Assembly (NCBI RefSeq): GCF_021347895.1
Contig: NC_067121.1
Coordinates: 32,661,974 to 32,725,973 of the forward strand
DNA: 64,000 nt
Source of the DNA: Acanthochromis polyacanthus
Taxonomy: Eukaryota; Chordata; Actinopteri; Pomacentridae
Direction of reading: 5' to 3'
Part shown: one piece after another, positions 49,633 through 62,946 of the stretch
Position numbering within the stretch: the stretch's first letter is position 1
How the letters are laid out: every line of letters starts with the position of its first letter
Made by a program: the position numbers and the translations under genes
The notes under the pieces: generated by a model
What the model was told of the DNA's origin: nothing
What the model saw: only the letters and a program-made list of their open reading frames with translations
Database searches by the model: none

Positions 49633-52600
49633 TCTTCAGACCACATGAAACAAAGTCAAACAGTGGTAGGGAACTCAAAGTCCTCTTTGGTTGGCCAGTC
49701 ATTAATCTTCTGGAAAGGTTTAAATTAAGCAATAAGAAGATAATGCTGTTTTCTATCCTTGTAAACAGGTCGCATTTTAAGTTTATGCATTTAAAGACAC
49801 TTCCTCACCAAAAGGATCCAACCTAATCTCAACATAATCACAACTGCAGAGGCATTACAATCCCAAATTCACCATGATTCACTTCTAGACTTCTCTTCTT
49901 AAAAATAAAAATGTGCAGCATGTACCACACATATATTTTCTAGCAGATGCCTTGAAATTGCTTATGTGACTGAGTGTATCATCCTTGGAACACCATCTTT
50001 GTATTCTGCAGGTATATGTGCTCAGTACAGCCTGTTTCTGGACACTGTACAGGTCAAGTGCTCAATAAGCCACCGACTGAGATTGGAAGGTGATAGGAAA
50101 AACCATGGTGTGTTGCTATAAATAATCGCCTCGCACCTCCTGTTCCACAGTTCCTCTCCAGCTGAGGGCCACTCTGTACCACCCAAGCTCTTGCTAAAAG
50201 GTTCCCAATTACTTTTTGTCACTAGCCGTGGGCCACTTCATTTTTAAGTCTGCTGATCTTTTCCTTTTGTCCTTGACTTCTGTGCCCTCTTTGACGGATC
50301 GTTTTGTCTTATTCAGAGAGAGGCCTGTTTATGTAGACTTTTTTTGTACTCGTGTCTGTTCATTTTGTCACAGAGTTTTGTATGTAGTGATAATCAATGG
50401 AAGGTCCGGGCCCTCCTTCTATTAGGCGCCTCGATTTGTCCTTGATGCTATTACAGAAAGTCATTTCTATTGATACAAATGCAGCGCTACAGTAGAGCAT
50501 ACATTTTAGAGGACCTTTACAGTGATGGCACAAAGACAACATTTTGAGTCACTATCGCACCCTGAAATACCAACATGTTCTGACATGACATTTCTTTTGA
50601 AAAGAGGATGGATGCGGTGTGATATCTGGTGTTCTCGATACCTCAGCGCTCTACTTGGTGACACTTCCTGACCTGGCTTTGTCAAGGTTAATTACTATAT
50701 CTAACTTTAAAACTCAGGTGACAGTTCGGTCCAAATGAGATTCATTAATACAATAAAATATTAACTGTGTGGGAATTTCTCCGACAAAGAAACTCACAAC
50801 TGCTGCCCACGTTGTGATAAATTGCTGCTGGAGAGGCTGGTAGGTGCCGGACTGTTAGATCTCATAGAAAAGCCCAAATCGATTATGCGGGATTGGATGA
50901 TGCACATCAGTGATGATTAAATACTGTGTAGGGATGTGCATTGACACACACCCTCACAAAATGAAATAATTTCCACAGATTACTACATTATGATTTCACC
51001 GGTTAATACTGTGTTTCCAGCCACACAAGTAGAACTGGTTTCTCTCTCTGCTGTTCCTCTATCTTCTAAAGTGCTCCTATGGCAATGCCTAAGTCGGTTG
51101 CTCTGTCATTTATCTTTTATACATTTTCCACCTCATCTTTCATACACGCAAGGGGTCATTTCTCTTTTGTGTCATTTCATAGCTGGTGGGCGTAACCTGA
51201 GCCACTTCTGGTTACTGCTACCACTGATGAGGACATATTCACTCTCCAGAGATGCCTTTTCAAATAGTTTCTTGTTGCCAAAAGGTTTTTATTCAGAGGA
51301 CATTAAAGCTTTCTGGTGCCTCTTTGTCATGTTTCAAGGCACTTATCTGGAGGCCTTGAGCCACCACCATCTTTTCACATTTTTTTGAATTCTGCTTCCT
51401 CGGAGCTACATTAAGTGGCGTTTTTATGAAAAGAGTCGGCCGTCTATCAGACTGAGTCATAGATCGAGCTTCAAGACGGGATTTACGTTGATGACAAGCC
51501 ATTTCCAATGAAATTCAAGTTTTGGGTACACTGTGTACACTCCTCTGGCTACAAAAAATAATGAAGTGAAGGGTGAAACACAAACTGTCTGCTGAACAGT
51601 GAGCACTCAATCGACAAAAAGTGGGACTCTCAACATTAGATATGAAATCTTGGATCCGCTTTGTGGTAAAAGAATTACAGTAAATTCTGTAGATGCATAG
51701 TCAAGCATTTTACTACCATTCTAAATGACTTTTCTGAATGTGGGAAGTGACATTTTATTGGTTAATCATGCTTAAACTATAATCATTTAGATTTTAATTA
51801 AATGAAATCTATGACATAGAGCGCTTTATTGCTAAGGGCAGAGTCAGCCATTCCCGTGTGAGATTCAAATAGTTATGAACGAAGGACAAACACTGGAAAC
51901 AATGTGCACTTGCAATCGAGAGTTACAGTTTGCTATTTTATCTTAAGAATATCAGCGTCACCATTTTACACCATACGAGAGCGGTCTCAAGTTGCTGCTA
52001 AGTTAATAAAAACTTGACATTTGTCACTCCATCGCAGCTGGGTCACAACAGAAGCATTCAGCCTGCAAAATACAGTGGCTTTAATTGTGGAGTGCAAAGA
52101 AATAGTGTTACAATGAAATACAATGAAAGACGTGTTTATTTTGTCGTATTTTTTTAAGAGAACTTAAACAACAAACAGATACAATAGGTGTTGTACCTGC
52201 TACATTTCTGAGAACAACCACAAAATTAATATGTAATTAAATCTTTCTTGCTGATACTACAACTAAAAGTGTCACAACATCAGCGAGGACTAAATGTTCC
52301 TTCTACTTTGTGCTAAACCGGTAGCAAGACCCGAGAACGCCAGTGCAATTTAAGTCAGCCGTTATCAGAAAGTACATGAAGACACTGTATGATTTGTGAA
52401 AAGAAAAGAGAAATTTCTTGTACTTTTAGCCTGAACTGCCTTGTAATAATTTATGATAAATATTGAACCATTACTGTTTCAGCCTGTCAGAATGGCACAG
52501 AGTCCATTCTTTGCCTTTCAGCCCACACCAAACTTTTGACAAATCATCCGTCATTAGAGCGCTGCTGTGTGCTGTAGTTAGTTTGACAAGCTTGCGGCAC

Positions 52601-53613
52601 ACTTAAGCCCAATCATAAGGCTTTAATTGGAGCCATGGGATTCAGTAAGGAGGCCAAGTGGACAGTATCGGGTCATCCTTCCGACGAGAACAAGAAGGAC
52701 TATCTGCAAATAGATCCCACACCAAGGTCTCTGCTGTGAGAAGAAGCTCTTTAAATCACTCATGTCTCTCCCACACACACACACACACACACATATGTAA
52801 AAATTGACAGCGGCACAAGACTTGATATTTGCACAATATGTAAATGAGAATATATTACTTTTGTCACCAGTCTTTCCTCTGAAGTTGTCTGATAATATTG
52901 CTTTACATCAGACACAAGCTAAACTCCAAACTTCCTGAAAAGCTGCTCATCATTAGACCCTGTAGTTTACATGCAAGGCACAGTTCACACTACCTCAGTG
53001 GCTGCGGTGCTGCTCACAGAGAACAAATTCTTACTGCAACTCAAACAGATGTGTGACCAAAAATTAGTTTGAAGAGAGAGAAATAAGGTGTTCTAATGCT
53101 GCATTTACCAAGCTGACACAGAGGGATGTTCTCAGCATGGGTTGTTTTCTGTGTGCACAGTTTTCTGTGAGTTAGAAGGAGACTGACTAAGCCAGTGAGG
53201 AAGAAGGTTTACTACTTCCAACCACAATGGCTAACAAACTGTGCTGACTACAGAGGCACCACATCAGACTACAGAGCGTGAACTCACACAAATTCAACCA
53301 TGTGAATTTTTTTTTTGCTTTCACAGTCTCAAAATATGCCTATATATACACCATTTTGGATGTTATCTTGACACAATAGTAATTTTAAATAGTGAGGGCC
53401 TCCTCCAGCAGAACAATGTGCTCTGCAACATGCCAGAAGTTGTTCAACAATGGCTTGAGCAACACACACACAGTTTCCTCCTATATTTGCTATATTTTGT
53501 CATATTTCCAGAGGGCTTATAACAAATATACGGAATAACCAAAATGCATGATTGCCTATTGGGACAAAGCAATGTGTTTCAATGTCTTTACTGCATACAT
53601 GTACATATATACA
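49633..53613. other. no gene recognised, one CA microsatellite
   Basis: AT-rich DNA. A 132-codon frame at 50990-51388 (+) has no domain I know. A (CA)11 run lies at 52772-52793. No transposon ends are visible by eye. Confidence 0.5.
52772..52793. repeat. (CA)11 microsatellite
   Basis: Eleven uninterrupted CA units. A usual vertebrate microsatellite and a plausible polymorphic marker. Confidence 0.9.
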
Positions 53614-53916
53614 TACAGGAGGTCCTCAGTTTACGACGTCCTCGACTTACGTCATTCTGCAGATATGTTGGAACTGATTACGGGCCGGTCCTTGGTTTAA
53701 CGTACGCCCTTTCGTTGGTACATCGGAACTGGTTCAGTGGAACTAGCTGGGAGCAGAGCGGATGAATACGTAGTCATGCAGTGAGGAGAGCGGATGAATA
53801 CTGTATGTACAGTAGTCAAGCGGTGCTATAAGACAGCTTTGTTTACATTTGCCGAAAAATTGGATTATGCTGCATTCACCAACTTCATTATGGCTCCCAA
53901 GCGCAAGTTAAACTGA
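53614..53916 (+). mobile_element. Tigger/pogo-like transposon, 5' part, copy C
   Basis: It starts TACAGGAGGTCCTCAGTTTA, then repeats CTCGACTTACGTC and a GTTTAACGTACG block. These are the same motifs as copies A and B in this window. GCTTTGTTTACATTTGCCG follows, and at 53890 an ATG opens MAPKRKLN and then stops. MAPKRK is a typical start for Tigger-type transposases, so this is the 5' end of a dead element. The right end was not found. Confidence 0.6.
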
Positions 53917-56420
53917 CAGTTTACATTTTTGCTACTGAGATGTGTTTCAGGGAGGGCTACTGGCCGTTTGTCGTTACTGTAGTTGTACAAATGTGTAAAG
54001 TAAGCGATATCATGATGCACACAATGGCTTTGTTTGTATTTGTGTGTGTGCGTATATTTATATATACGCGCACACACTCATACACAGATTATATTGAAAC
54101 TGATGCATTGTTCATTAGTGCTAATTCTAACATTGAACTTGTCTGACAACAACAGGTCAGGCCTTTGAAGGCAGATGAAATGGTAGAAACAAAATCAATT
54201 TAAAATGTAAAAGGAAAACATATGAGTCAGCTTCCTTTGTGTGTGTGTCACAGTGATTTATGTTGAGGTTGCACTGTCTTTGTAATCATCCACAAGCACA
54301 GGCCAAGCTCGGTATAGAATTTAATTACTCGGCCAGCAGCTGATAGGGATTAACTGAGGGAAAGTGACAAAAATGGAAGGTTATTACACCCGGCCATGTT
54401 TATTGTCCCATCTGGTATTATAGAAATCCATGAGAAAATCCGAGACTGAGCTCCAATTAAACTTGGACAAAATGCGACTTTCCCACATCAGCCCTGATAA
54501 AGTGGATGAATGGATGGATGGGAGATCAATAGAGAGGAACAGGCGAGCATGGACAGACAGAGGTGAATGGATGGGATAAATGGAACATTACCATATTTCA
54601 GATACTTGAGTCATGTGTTAGAGCTCGCTGTAATGGGAGCATGCTAAGAAATGAAAGTGGAGGTGAAGACTGTGAAAATAGAACAGCACTGAAGATAATT
54701 CATCACACACTGAGAAAAGATTATGTTTTCACCCCTTGTCCAAACAAGTTCAAATTAACTCAGCTAGTGAAACTTCATCACAGTAATGAATGGCACCTCT
54801 GCGCTTTATGAAGTCATGTTCATAAACCAGCAGCACTGCTCATGGACGTATTAGAATGTGTGGTACTGTTGTGAGTCTTATATTTCAATACATAAAAACA
54901 ATTTTTTAGGTCATTGTTCAAGAAGACTGAGTGCTAAAACACCTTCAGTTTAAACATTAAATATAACAACATCGCTGTATGTAGTGCTTTTAGCAAGTAT
55001 TAGGATAAAAGTTAAGATTTTATCATTAGCAAACCAGCATACTCTGGCAAACGTCAGAAAAATCAGAACCCAACCAATTTCAAGGTTCATGAAATTTAAT
55101 TTCCAACAGTTCAGTCATTCGACAACACATAAAATTTTACATTTAGGTTGTCTGTACCATAAACCTTATAATAAATCATGGGAAATATTCTGAGTAGTAA
55201 TTGTACAAGCAATGAAGTCTGGCAGCACTTCCATGATTCACATATTAAATTTGGATTACCAAAAGTTAAGAGCTGATAACAAATTTGCTTGTCTTGTATC
55301 GACAAAAAAAAAGGTCAGATTCAATCAAGATATTAGGTAGGTTTGAGAAGAAAGTGCATAGAGGCAGTGCAAAGTTCCACAAGTGTTATGCTGGAATGAA
55401 AATGTATTTTTATTTTCTCTTAAATCAAACCACATCGTTTGCTATTCTTGCTGTATGCTCCAATAGATGCCTTCTACACTTAACACCAAGATGGAATTAG
55501 CCCATGTACCATGAAAGGGTCACGACCGTTTCAAAAACTAAAACTTCTGCACCAATTCAATGATAAATTTGTGAATATGTGCTGGTGCTTATTTTGCTGT
55601 TATACCAGAGTCACTGAGGTTGCTACTGAAGATGCGGGACAACAACATGTGCAATGTAGGCAGCAAGTGCAGCAACAGGAGGGCTGGAACTTTTGGGTGA
55701 AAAAAAAAAATCAAGTGTGGATAGCAACGGTCCAGCAGAGCATTTGGAATGAAAGGAGAAAAACTAATTTAAGCAGCTATATGACATATCTGCATCTGAA
55801 CACAGAATTCAAGGTGAAGAAGTTACAGGTGTTAGTTTACATTAACAAGTTGTCACACATTACAGATCCTGAAATATTACTAGTCAAAGACCACTCTGAT
55901 TCTTTACGTTGAGCAGTCATCTATCCTTGAGACAACATGTGCTGCATTTTTTCCAGTAACCAAGGTTACAAGCTAAAAGCTGAGGTGGTGTAATATTTAG
56001 TCACAAATGAGGTTTTTCCCTTAAGGAAATGGTCTTGTAGGTAAACTTTGTGTGTTGTCGATCCAGTGTAGTGGGACTTACGTCGTCAGCACACCGCTGG
56101 TGGATGTCGAGGCGGGCGATTAGTTACGGTAGTCAGCCATGACGCCTCCAAATAGACCTAAGTCTCAGCGTAACAGCTATTCAGATGTTGGGTACTGTGT
56201 TCTGCCCTAAAAGGACACAAATAAAGGCCAGGTTCATGCAACACTTTTGCTGGATAGCTGCAATGCTGTGAATATATTCCAAACTGCATCATTTGCTTAT
56301 TCATTCATCAGTTGTTTGAAATGAAATTAAAAATAGACTAAAATATCTTGATTTAAAAACTAATATATATGCTGCAAGAGTAATTATTCTGACAAATACA
56401 TAGGGTAGCCTGACATTATG
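53917..56420. other. no gene recognised
   Basis: AT-rich DNA apart from the palindrome near 54.04 kb. A 133-codon frame at 55511-55912 (+) is unrecognised and does not look protein-like by composition (mixed QQ and aromatic stretches, no conserved motif). Confidence 0.45.
54011..54070. other. GT/AC-rich imperfect palindrome
   Basis: GTGTGTGCGTATAT and ATATACGCGCACAC face each other around TTAT (54043-54074) with one mismatch. It is most likely a diverged alternating purine-pyrimidine microsatellite and not a regulatory site. Confidence 0.4.
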
Positions 56421-56866
56421 TATCCACTGGTCACTTTAATAAATACACCTGTGAAATCTAATGCATCCAACACGACAGCTCTGCAATAAATTTTGCAGTT
56501 ATGAAGCTTCTACATTTCCAGTTTTCACTGTTAAGAAGATAACATTTCTACTTTATGTTTATAGGCAAGGTCATAGTGGGTGGTGCTGGACTGCATTATA
56601 TTTAAAGGTGTTCCTAACATATTGCCCCGCTTGTGTTAATGTAGTGGACAAAATATCAAGAATACCTGAACAGATAAGGCAGCAAAATACACACTTACCA
56701 CACACTATACCTTCTATAATAACTATTAAGTAGAATTATCACCTTTATGACAGGGTGAGCAACAAAATATGAAAATGCAGAAGCTTCATAAAAGTAGAAT
56801 TTATGGCGGAGCTGTTGCATGACATTGCATTTCATCAGGCGTATCAGATAAAGTGGGCAGTGTGTG
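56421..56866. mobile_element. foldback element with about 95-bp inverted repeats
   Basis: The left arm begins TATCCACTGGTCACTTTAAT and runs through CTCTGCAATAAATTTTGC and TTATGAAGCTTCTACATTT. The right arm on the other strand follows the same order (CTGCCCACTTTATCTG, CTCCGCCATAAATTCTAC, TTATGAAGCTTCTGCATTTT). The CACTGGTCACTTTA start is familiar from a widespread fish element. It has no transposase. The right end stops two bases before the neighbouring Tc1-like relic. Confidence 0.65.
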
Positions 56867-56868
56867 GA

Positions 56869-58321
56869 CAGCACTGCGCAATAGTCTTCAGCCATCATTA
56901 GGTTTGTTGTTTTTAAGCAGGGTTATATTGACCATACACTGTGCATTCTCAGTCTCTGTATCAAGATCCAACCAGAATACCAGGCAATATGTGCACGGTA
57001 TTAAAAAGGAAACTCAGTATGAACCTTCTCATGTATTATACCAGGTTTCCTTTAAAACATGTCAAAAGTTTTTTATTGACAGTTTGAGATACTTTTTGTT
57101 GTGGTTGTATGATTTATACACACACTACAGGAGTTGGAAGCTTGCCAACAAAGCCTCAATCACATAATTCCATTCAAAAAGCCAAAGAGTACACAATTTA
57201 GCAGGCCCAAAATCTTAATTTTGCATCACTAAGGCCACTCTCAAAGGGAAATCAGCAAAGTGGATACTCAGCATGTGGTATTCAAGTGGTTCTAAAAAAA
57301 ACTGAAAAATCTGTAAAGGTTGGGGTTTAAAATAAAATTTAAAAAATGAGTGGAGGGCCAAGAAAACTGTCAGTGTCTGATGAGAAATTTCTCTAGCATC
57401 TTCTTTGAGACCAGAAGTCGTCTAACAAAGAACTTGCTCAGCATCTGGCAGCTTCAAATGGATGCCAAGTTACTTTTTCTACAGTCCAGAGAAGTTTTCT
57501 TTTGATTTGGAATGAACTCAATGAAGAGTAGCAGCCAACAAACCACTTTTTCAGAAATTAAACACAGCTACAGGCTGAAATATGCAAAAGCTTATAAAGA
57601 TTGGACTGAAGGTTAAAGTCAAAAGATATGGATGACAACATTTGAGAAGGACAGTTGTAGAGACATATAAGAAAGAGTATTTTTCATTGAAATGTGTTGG
57701 AGGGTCTGTCATTATTTGTGGCTGTATTTCTACCAATGGTGTTGGAGATATCATCTAAACTGATAAAATCCCAAATGCTGAAAAGCACAGACAGATTTTG
57801 GATTTACAGTACCATTCCTTCTGGAAAGTGTCTTTATGGAAACAGCGTTATTTGTCAGCGTGATGATCCCATGCACACACTGTTATTGCACTGAAAACAG
57901 CCGATACAACACTGACAATGATGGACTGACTTCACAGAGTCCAGACGTGAATATTATAGAAGCTGTACGGGATCCTCTGGACCCCAAAAACAAAAATGAA
58001 AAAAAGACAGTCCACTCTGGGAAGTGCAGAAGGAAGCTTTGCTTTCTTTAATATACTACAACTACGAGATCATCCAGGAAAACGAAGCCGGTTCACTCCA
58101 GGGAGTTCAAGATGTGCAAAGAGCAAGGGAAGGTCAAACCAAATACTGACTTACCTGTTGTTTCCAGTCAGAAGTCATTCTGTTCTGTTTTTGTGGTATT
58201 ATTTGACCAATGTCTTCTTGTATCTTTATAAAGATACTGCAAGAAAGTGTACATATGGTCATTTCACTTGTGCTAAAAGAACAATGATCTAATAGTAACC
58301 TAAGACTTTTTCACAGCAATG
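56869..58321 (+). pseudogene. Tc1-like transposon relic with recognisable transposase
   Basis: The left terminus is CAGCACTGCGCAATAGTCTT. The right, on the other strand, is CATTGCTGTGAAAAAGTCTT, giving a 20-bp imperfect inverted repeat about 1.45 kb apart. Inside, on the + strand, Tc1 transposase can be followed in order: an HTH region near 57350-57480, GLSLFVAVFLPMVLEISS-like text near 57700, IPSGKCLYGNS near 57810-57850, a damaged D-P-M-H-T box, and SPDVNIIEAV at 57939-57968, before the final catalytic residue. Several frameshifts and stops kill it. Confidence 0.75.
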
Positions 58322-60281
58322 CACGTTTGCAAAAAAGAATGAATGTTCGAATCAGTGAATCCAATTTGATTGATAAAAATCAGATTGAGATACCTGAGGC
58401 TATTGTTTGTCAACTTCTTTTGTAAGTTTTATGAACAATAGCTCATAAAGTGCTCTCCTAAGCTGCCATCATTACAGTTTAGTCTCTCAAATGCAGCTTT
58501 TAAAAAAAATACTTCATTTTGAAAAACATTCATTTAATTGATTTATTTTTGGTGTAAACGCTGGTACTGAGAATTCTAAAATTCAGAGCTAACATGACTT
58601 CTCTAGTCACTACTATTGCCAAACCCAGGGCAAATCAACAAAAACTTCATAGACTTTAAGAAACTGTTCAGTTCTTCCAGCCTCCACAACTCCATCTCTC
58701 TAAAACTCCTCCATTTAACAGAGTTCAGAAAACCAGCTCAGACTAGTGAAGAGTAATTATCACAGAGCACTAGTTGTTGCAGAAATATGTGTATCTTCTA
58801 GCTAAGGTGACACACTCAAGGATACAACACAGGGCAAAATCGCTGTCTGTAAGTATAAGCTGCACATCACACAGAATTACAAAACTAATTCTCTGACCCA
58901 CTTGAATTAAAGCTACATCCCTATTAAGCAGAAAGGACTGCTTAGCACTTTTGGGAGCTCCCCCCTCTTAGATGCTGTCAGTCCCTCTTTCATAGCGATG
59001 CAGCTCAGGGTTCTAAGATAATCCATCTACTGTCTGTCATGCATCCACACTTAGCTACTCTGTGGGAGTTTTATGAAAAACAAAAACAAGGATCCAGTGG
59101 AGCGAGGCTGGTGTTTGATCTGTTTTAGGTCTGAGGCAACAACATTTCAGAAAAATGTGCAGGAGCTCAGCTGGCAGTGGCTCGTGTTTTACTCGTAGGG
59201 ACAGTAGTGAGAAAAAAAAAGTTTTTCTTTTTCATAAAACCAAAAATGTTTTTGGTGACATTTTCTTACTTTGAACAGCTCCCATGTAACGTGCTATTCA
59301 GTAGGAAAACTTAACGAAATCTAAGCATAAATTTGTTATATTTTTCCCAAGTCAGTTTATCCTGCCTCTGCATCGCAAACAGGAAGCTGTTAGTGGCTCA
59401 GCAGTCAAGTGAAAAAATTCAGGGGCTTTTTGGCTCAACTGGGTTAAACTGCAGGCTGGTTTTAGAGCAAAGAGGTTGAAAATATGGAAACAAATTAAAA
59501 ATGTAAGTTGTCAAATACCCACCATTTTTGCAAAAAAAAAGAAAAAACATCAAAACTAAGGTTCAGAGGATAAAAAGATGGAATAAGATTAAATGGAAAA
59601 TAAAAACATAAACCGGTTGATTGTTGTCTGTGGACTGTTGCTACTGCTCTAACATCAGGAAGACTAGCACACAAGTTTTATGGTCTGATTACACCAGTTT
59701 ACTATCATCCAGCTAGAGGCGGCTGGCTTTCCCTTGTGTATGAAAAGAGCTATTTAAATAAAATGTTGCTCTGGCTTTTCTTAATTGCCTTGCCAGTTGT
59801 GCAGCTATTCCTCCAGAGGAATACGCCTGCACACCAGATGGTGGTTCCTGCCCTCACTGCCATAGGCCATGCAATGATCCTACAAACAAGTAGGAAGGAT
59901 GCCGTATAATCCCCTCGTTGGGTGCACAAACAGTAGGTCACATTGCAGTGGACTTCTGTCTCTTCCCTCATTATAAATGTGCAATGTCCTCACTGGACTG
60001 GCTGTAGGCCAGCTCTACAAAAAACAGGAAGAAAGGCATTGAGGCTCACAGCTATCAATGAGTATCTCAAGGAGCAGTGACAAAAGAGCATCAGCTTTTG
60101 CAAACAGGAGGGCTGAACAAAGAGTGACTGTAGTTTACATGTTCATAGTGAGATCAAGAAGAGGAGTACATTAATTTACTGCCACGGCTCTGATGGATTA
60201 TTGCACAGTGCCTCCAGCTACAGCGATACATTCCAGGATTGAACTCGATGGAAAAGTTGTGTGGAGGTAGGTCACATTATC
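58322..60281. other. no gene recognised
   Basis: AT-rich DNA with A/T runs. Short frames only, with no motif. No repeat recognised by eye. Confidence 0.5.
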
Positions 60282-61042
60282 TAGACCCTCCAGAAAAACG
60301 CGATTATGCGATCGCATGAATTCCCGCATTAATCACCAAAATGCCGCTGATTATGCGGGGGTCAATTACTTCCCAAAAGGCCGCATAATCCCCGCAAAGC
60401 AGCGCATAATTCCCGCAAGAATCTCACATTTCCACGAAAAAAAAGAGAAATATGCGGGTCCCGCTTGATTTCACAATTTCCGCATAAAATGAGAAAACTA
60501 CAACCAATATAAATTGAGTTGTGAGTGAGTTTTTATGTGATGCCCGGCCTGATATCATCAGTTCGCGCATTCAACACACAAACTAGAAGCACGAGCTGAT
60601 GCGGAGCGCGGCGCCAGTGTTGCCAACTTAGCGACTTTCTCACTAAATCTAGCGACTTTCCAAAGCGTCCTAGTGACTTTTTTTGTCAAAAGCGACTAGC
60701 CACAAATCTAGTGACTTTTTCTGCCGTTGTGGAGACTAACAGGAAAACGCGGATCATTCTGCAGTTACTGTCCTCAACAAGCAGCAGGTGCTGCTGTGAG
60801 CTTCTCCCCCTCCCAAAGCACAGACTGTCAGTCCAGTAACCCCACAGCAGTCCCAGTGTCTGATTAGAGGACTCATCCCTCCGCGGCCAGACGGCAGGTG
60901 AATCGCGCATATTTTTGCATATTTCACAACTATTCGCATACTTTGCAACTTTCCGCAATTTCCCTGCATAAAATGGCATAAAAACCCCGCATATTTATTC
61001 ACATAATCAAGGATTTTAGCCCGCGTTTTTCTGGAGGGTCTA
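60282..61042. mobile_element. 761-bp DNA transposon with perfect ends and 6-bp duplication
   Basis: The ends are perfect inverted repeats of 21 bases starting TAGACCCTCCAGAAAAACGC. The flanking duplication is ATTATC (60276-60281, 61043-61048). Near both ends GCATAA/GCATAT words recur (ATGCGGG, CGCATAA). An internal block (60612-60722) repeats AGCGACTTT/AGTGACTTT five times. A 97-codon frame on the - strand (60686-60979) has no recognised domain. A 6-bp duplication is unlike hAT (8) or Tc1 (2), and I recall IS3EU and Dada as users of about 6. Confidence 0.75.
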
Positions 61043-61048
61043 ATTATC

Positions 61049-62946
61049 AGTCCACAGTGTGGTGTCATGACAGTCTGTGAGGTAAATCCCTGCAGGAATG
61101 TAAGAATATGCAGGGGAGCACTGAAAAGAAATGAGATCCTTCACTCAATAGCATCAAGTGGATTTCACTTCAGCGACTGAAGTAGTGGATATTTTCATGT
61201 ATATTTTAATTCCCTCCCTCTCACACATTTGCATGGCAATTCCATGAAGCTGCGATCCATTTACAGGAGACTCAGTCCATAAATTTAGTGCCTGCATCAC
61301 TCTGCTGTTGCTGTGTTGTTTGATTACTTCAAAGCGCTGAACAAAATGATATTAAAATCCAGAAATCCTGTTCTCCTTTCACACAATTCAACATCTTGAA
61401 ATGAGAAGATTTTTTTTTTAAATACATAGCAGAGCACGTTTGTCTTTTATCTGGACAACAAGATAGTAATGTTTAACTGTTCCTCCTCACAGGAGTCACC
61501 CAGTGGCTGGGATTAAAGCTGCACTCAGTGACTTTAAGTGCCCACCGCTCAACAACAAAATCAGTGAAGCGGGTGGGAAAGCACATTCATCTACCTGTTT
61601 GTGGGAGAAACCACTGACACACTGTCACATTGTGCAAATCAATACATTGCGCCTCTGCATGAGGTGAAACAATTGTCAAGGTAAGAAACAGTGTATACAC
61701 TTCCAGATAATTTATGTGGGCCTGCCTCTGCATGGCTGCCCTCCTGTTTGCTAAACCACAGATAAAACCACCAACAGGATATTACAGCCTTGGAAGAAAG
61801 GTGGCATTTGAGACTAACACCACATGAACGAGCAACTGTCAATACTGCCTTTCCTGTATAATATTCTTAGTTGATTCATTCTTACAATAAGCAACAATTC
61901 TACACTAGGAAATGACTTATAATTTGCCTAACAGTAATTAAATTCAGCAGCAATCACTGATGCAACGGTTACAGTCTCACAATAGACAGGTGTAGGATTC
62001 AGATTTTTAGTTCAGCTACACCTGTTGATGGCACCACGGTAGCAGGAGATGGATAAATTTTATCTGAACAGCTCATATTACCTTTTAATTTTATTCCCTC
62101 AGTAACGGTGCTTACCGTCTTCTATCCACTTTATGATGCCAGTGACAGCAGTAAGGTTTGTGTTATCTCACTGCACAGAGACCATTCAGTGACATTAGTT
62201 CTGCATGTCCCCTATCATAGAAAAGCTTAGACACAGCATTTAAGCGCTTTCTGTGGCACATTCAGCCAAATGAGCATAAAAAGGCATTCAGGCAACATGT
62301 CAAAATGAATGTAAAAATAATGAAGCAACAGTTCCATGTGTTAATGAAGAAAAAAAACGTGAGGAGAGGACATTTGTGTAATTGGTATGTGACTGATGTT
62401 CATTGTCAAGAAAATCAAACGGCAGAATGGATATTTCTCTGTACTGTCAACACGGAAGGGTAATTAGTGAAGCAAGTGGGCAGCCACCGATAAAGTAACT
62501 GTGAGAGCAGATAAAGCATGTATCCAGTGTCCAGTCGATCTGCATCCGAAGGTCAACCGGCACTCTTGATGGTCTCAGAGAGGAGTGAAAGAAGCCATTA
62601 GTGTTAAACCAGAACAGTCATCTCCAAAGAGAGGTTTGCTTCTACAGCCAAACCATCGTTGTAGGTGTACTATGTATTTATAATGCAGCTTTGAAATCTC
62701 TCCCCAAAAAGTTTCACTATAATTAACGACTTCAGTGATCCCCCCTATGGCAGTTTCACAGCCATTTTCATCTCTGGGCTTGTGACTCTTGGGTTAGTAA
62801 TGGGCTATTAGCCATGTGAGTAGGAGGTTACAATATATATATTTAGGAGTCAGAACTAAAGAAGCCTCTTGGATGAGAGGTGAAAATCTTTAAAAGTCAA
62901 AAAGAGAAGTCAAGTTGATTTCTGCAGAATCTCTTCGGAAGTCATA
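61049..62946. other. no gene recognised
   Basis: AT-rich DNA with a (TA)n patch near 62832-62842 and no motif-bearing frame. Confidence 0.5.

Noticed and set aside
50990..51388. 132-codon open frame
   Set aside because: Hydrophobic and Leu/Ser/His-rich without an ordered pattern of membrane segments. No relatives recognised.
55511..55912. 133-codon open frame
   Set aside because: No motif, mixed basic/glutamine text and A-run inside (KKKNQ). Likely chance.
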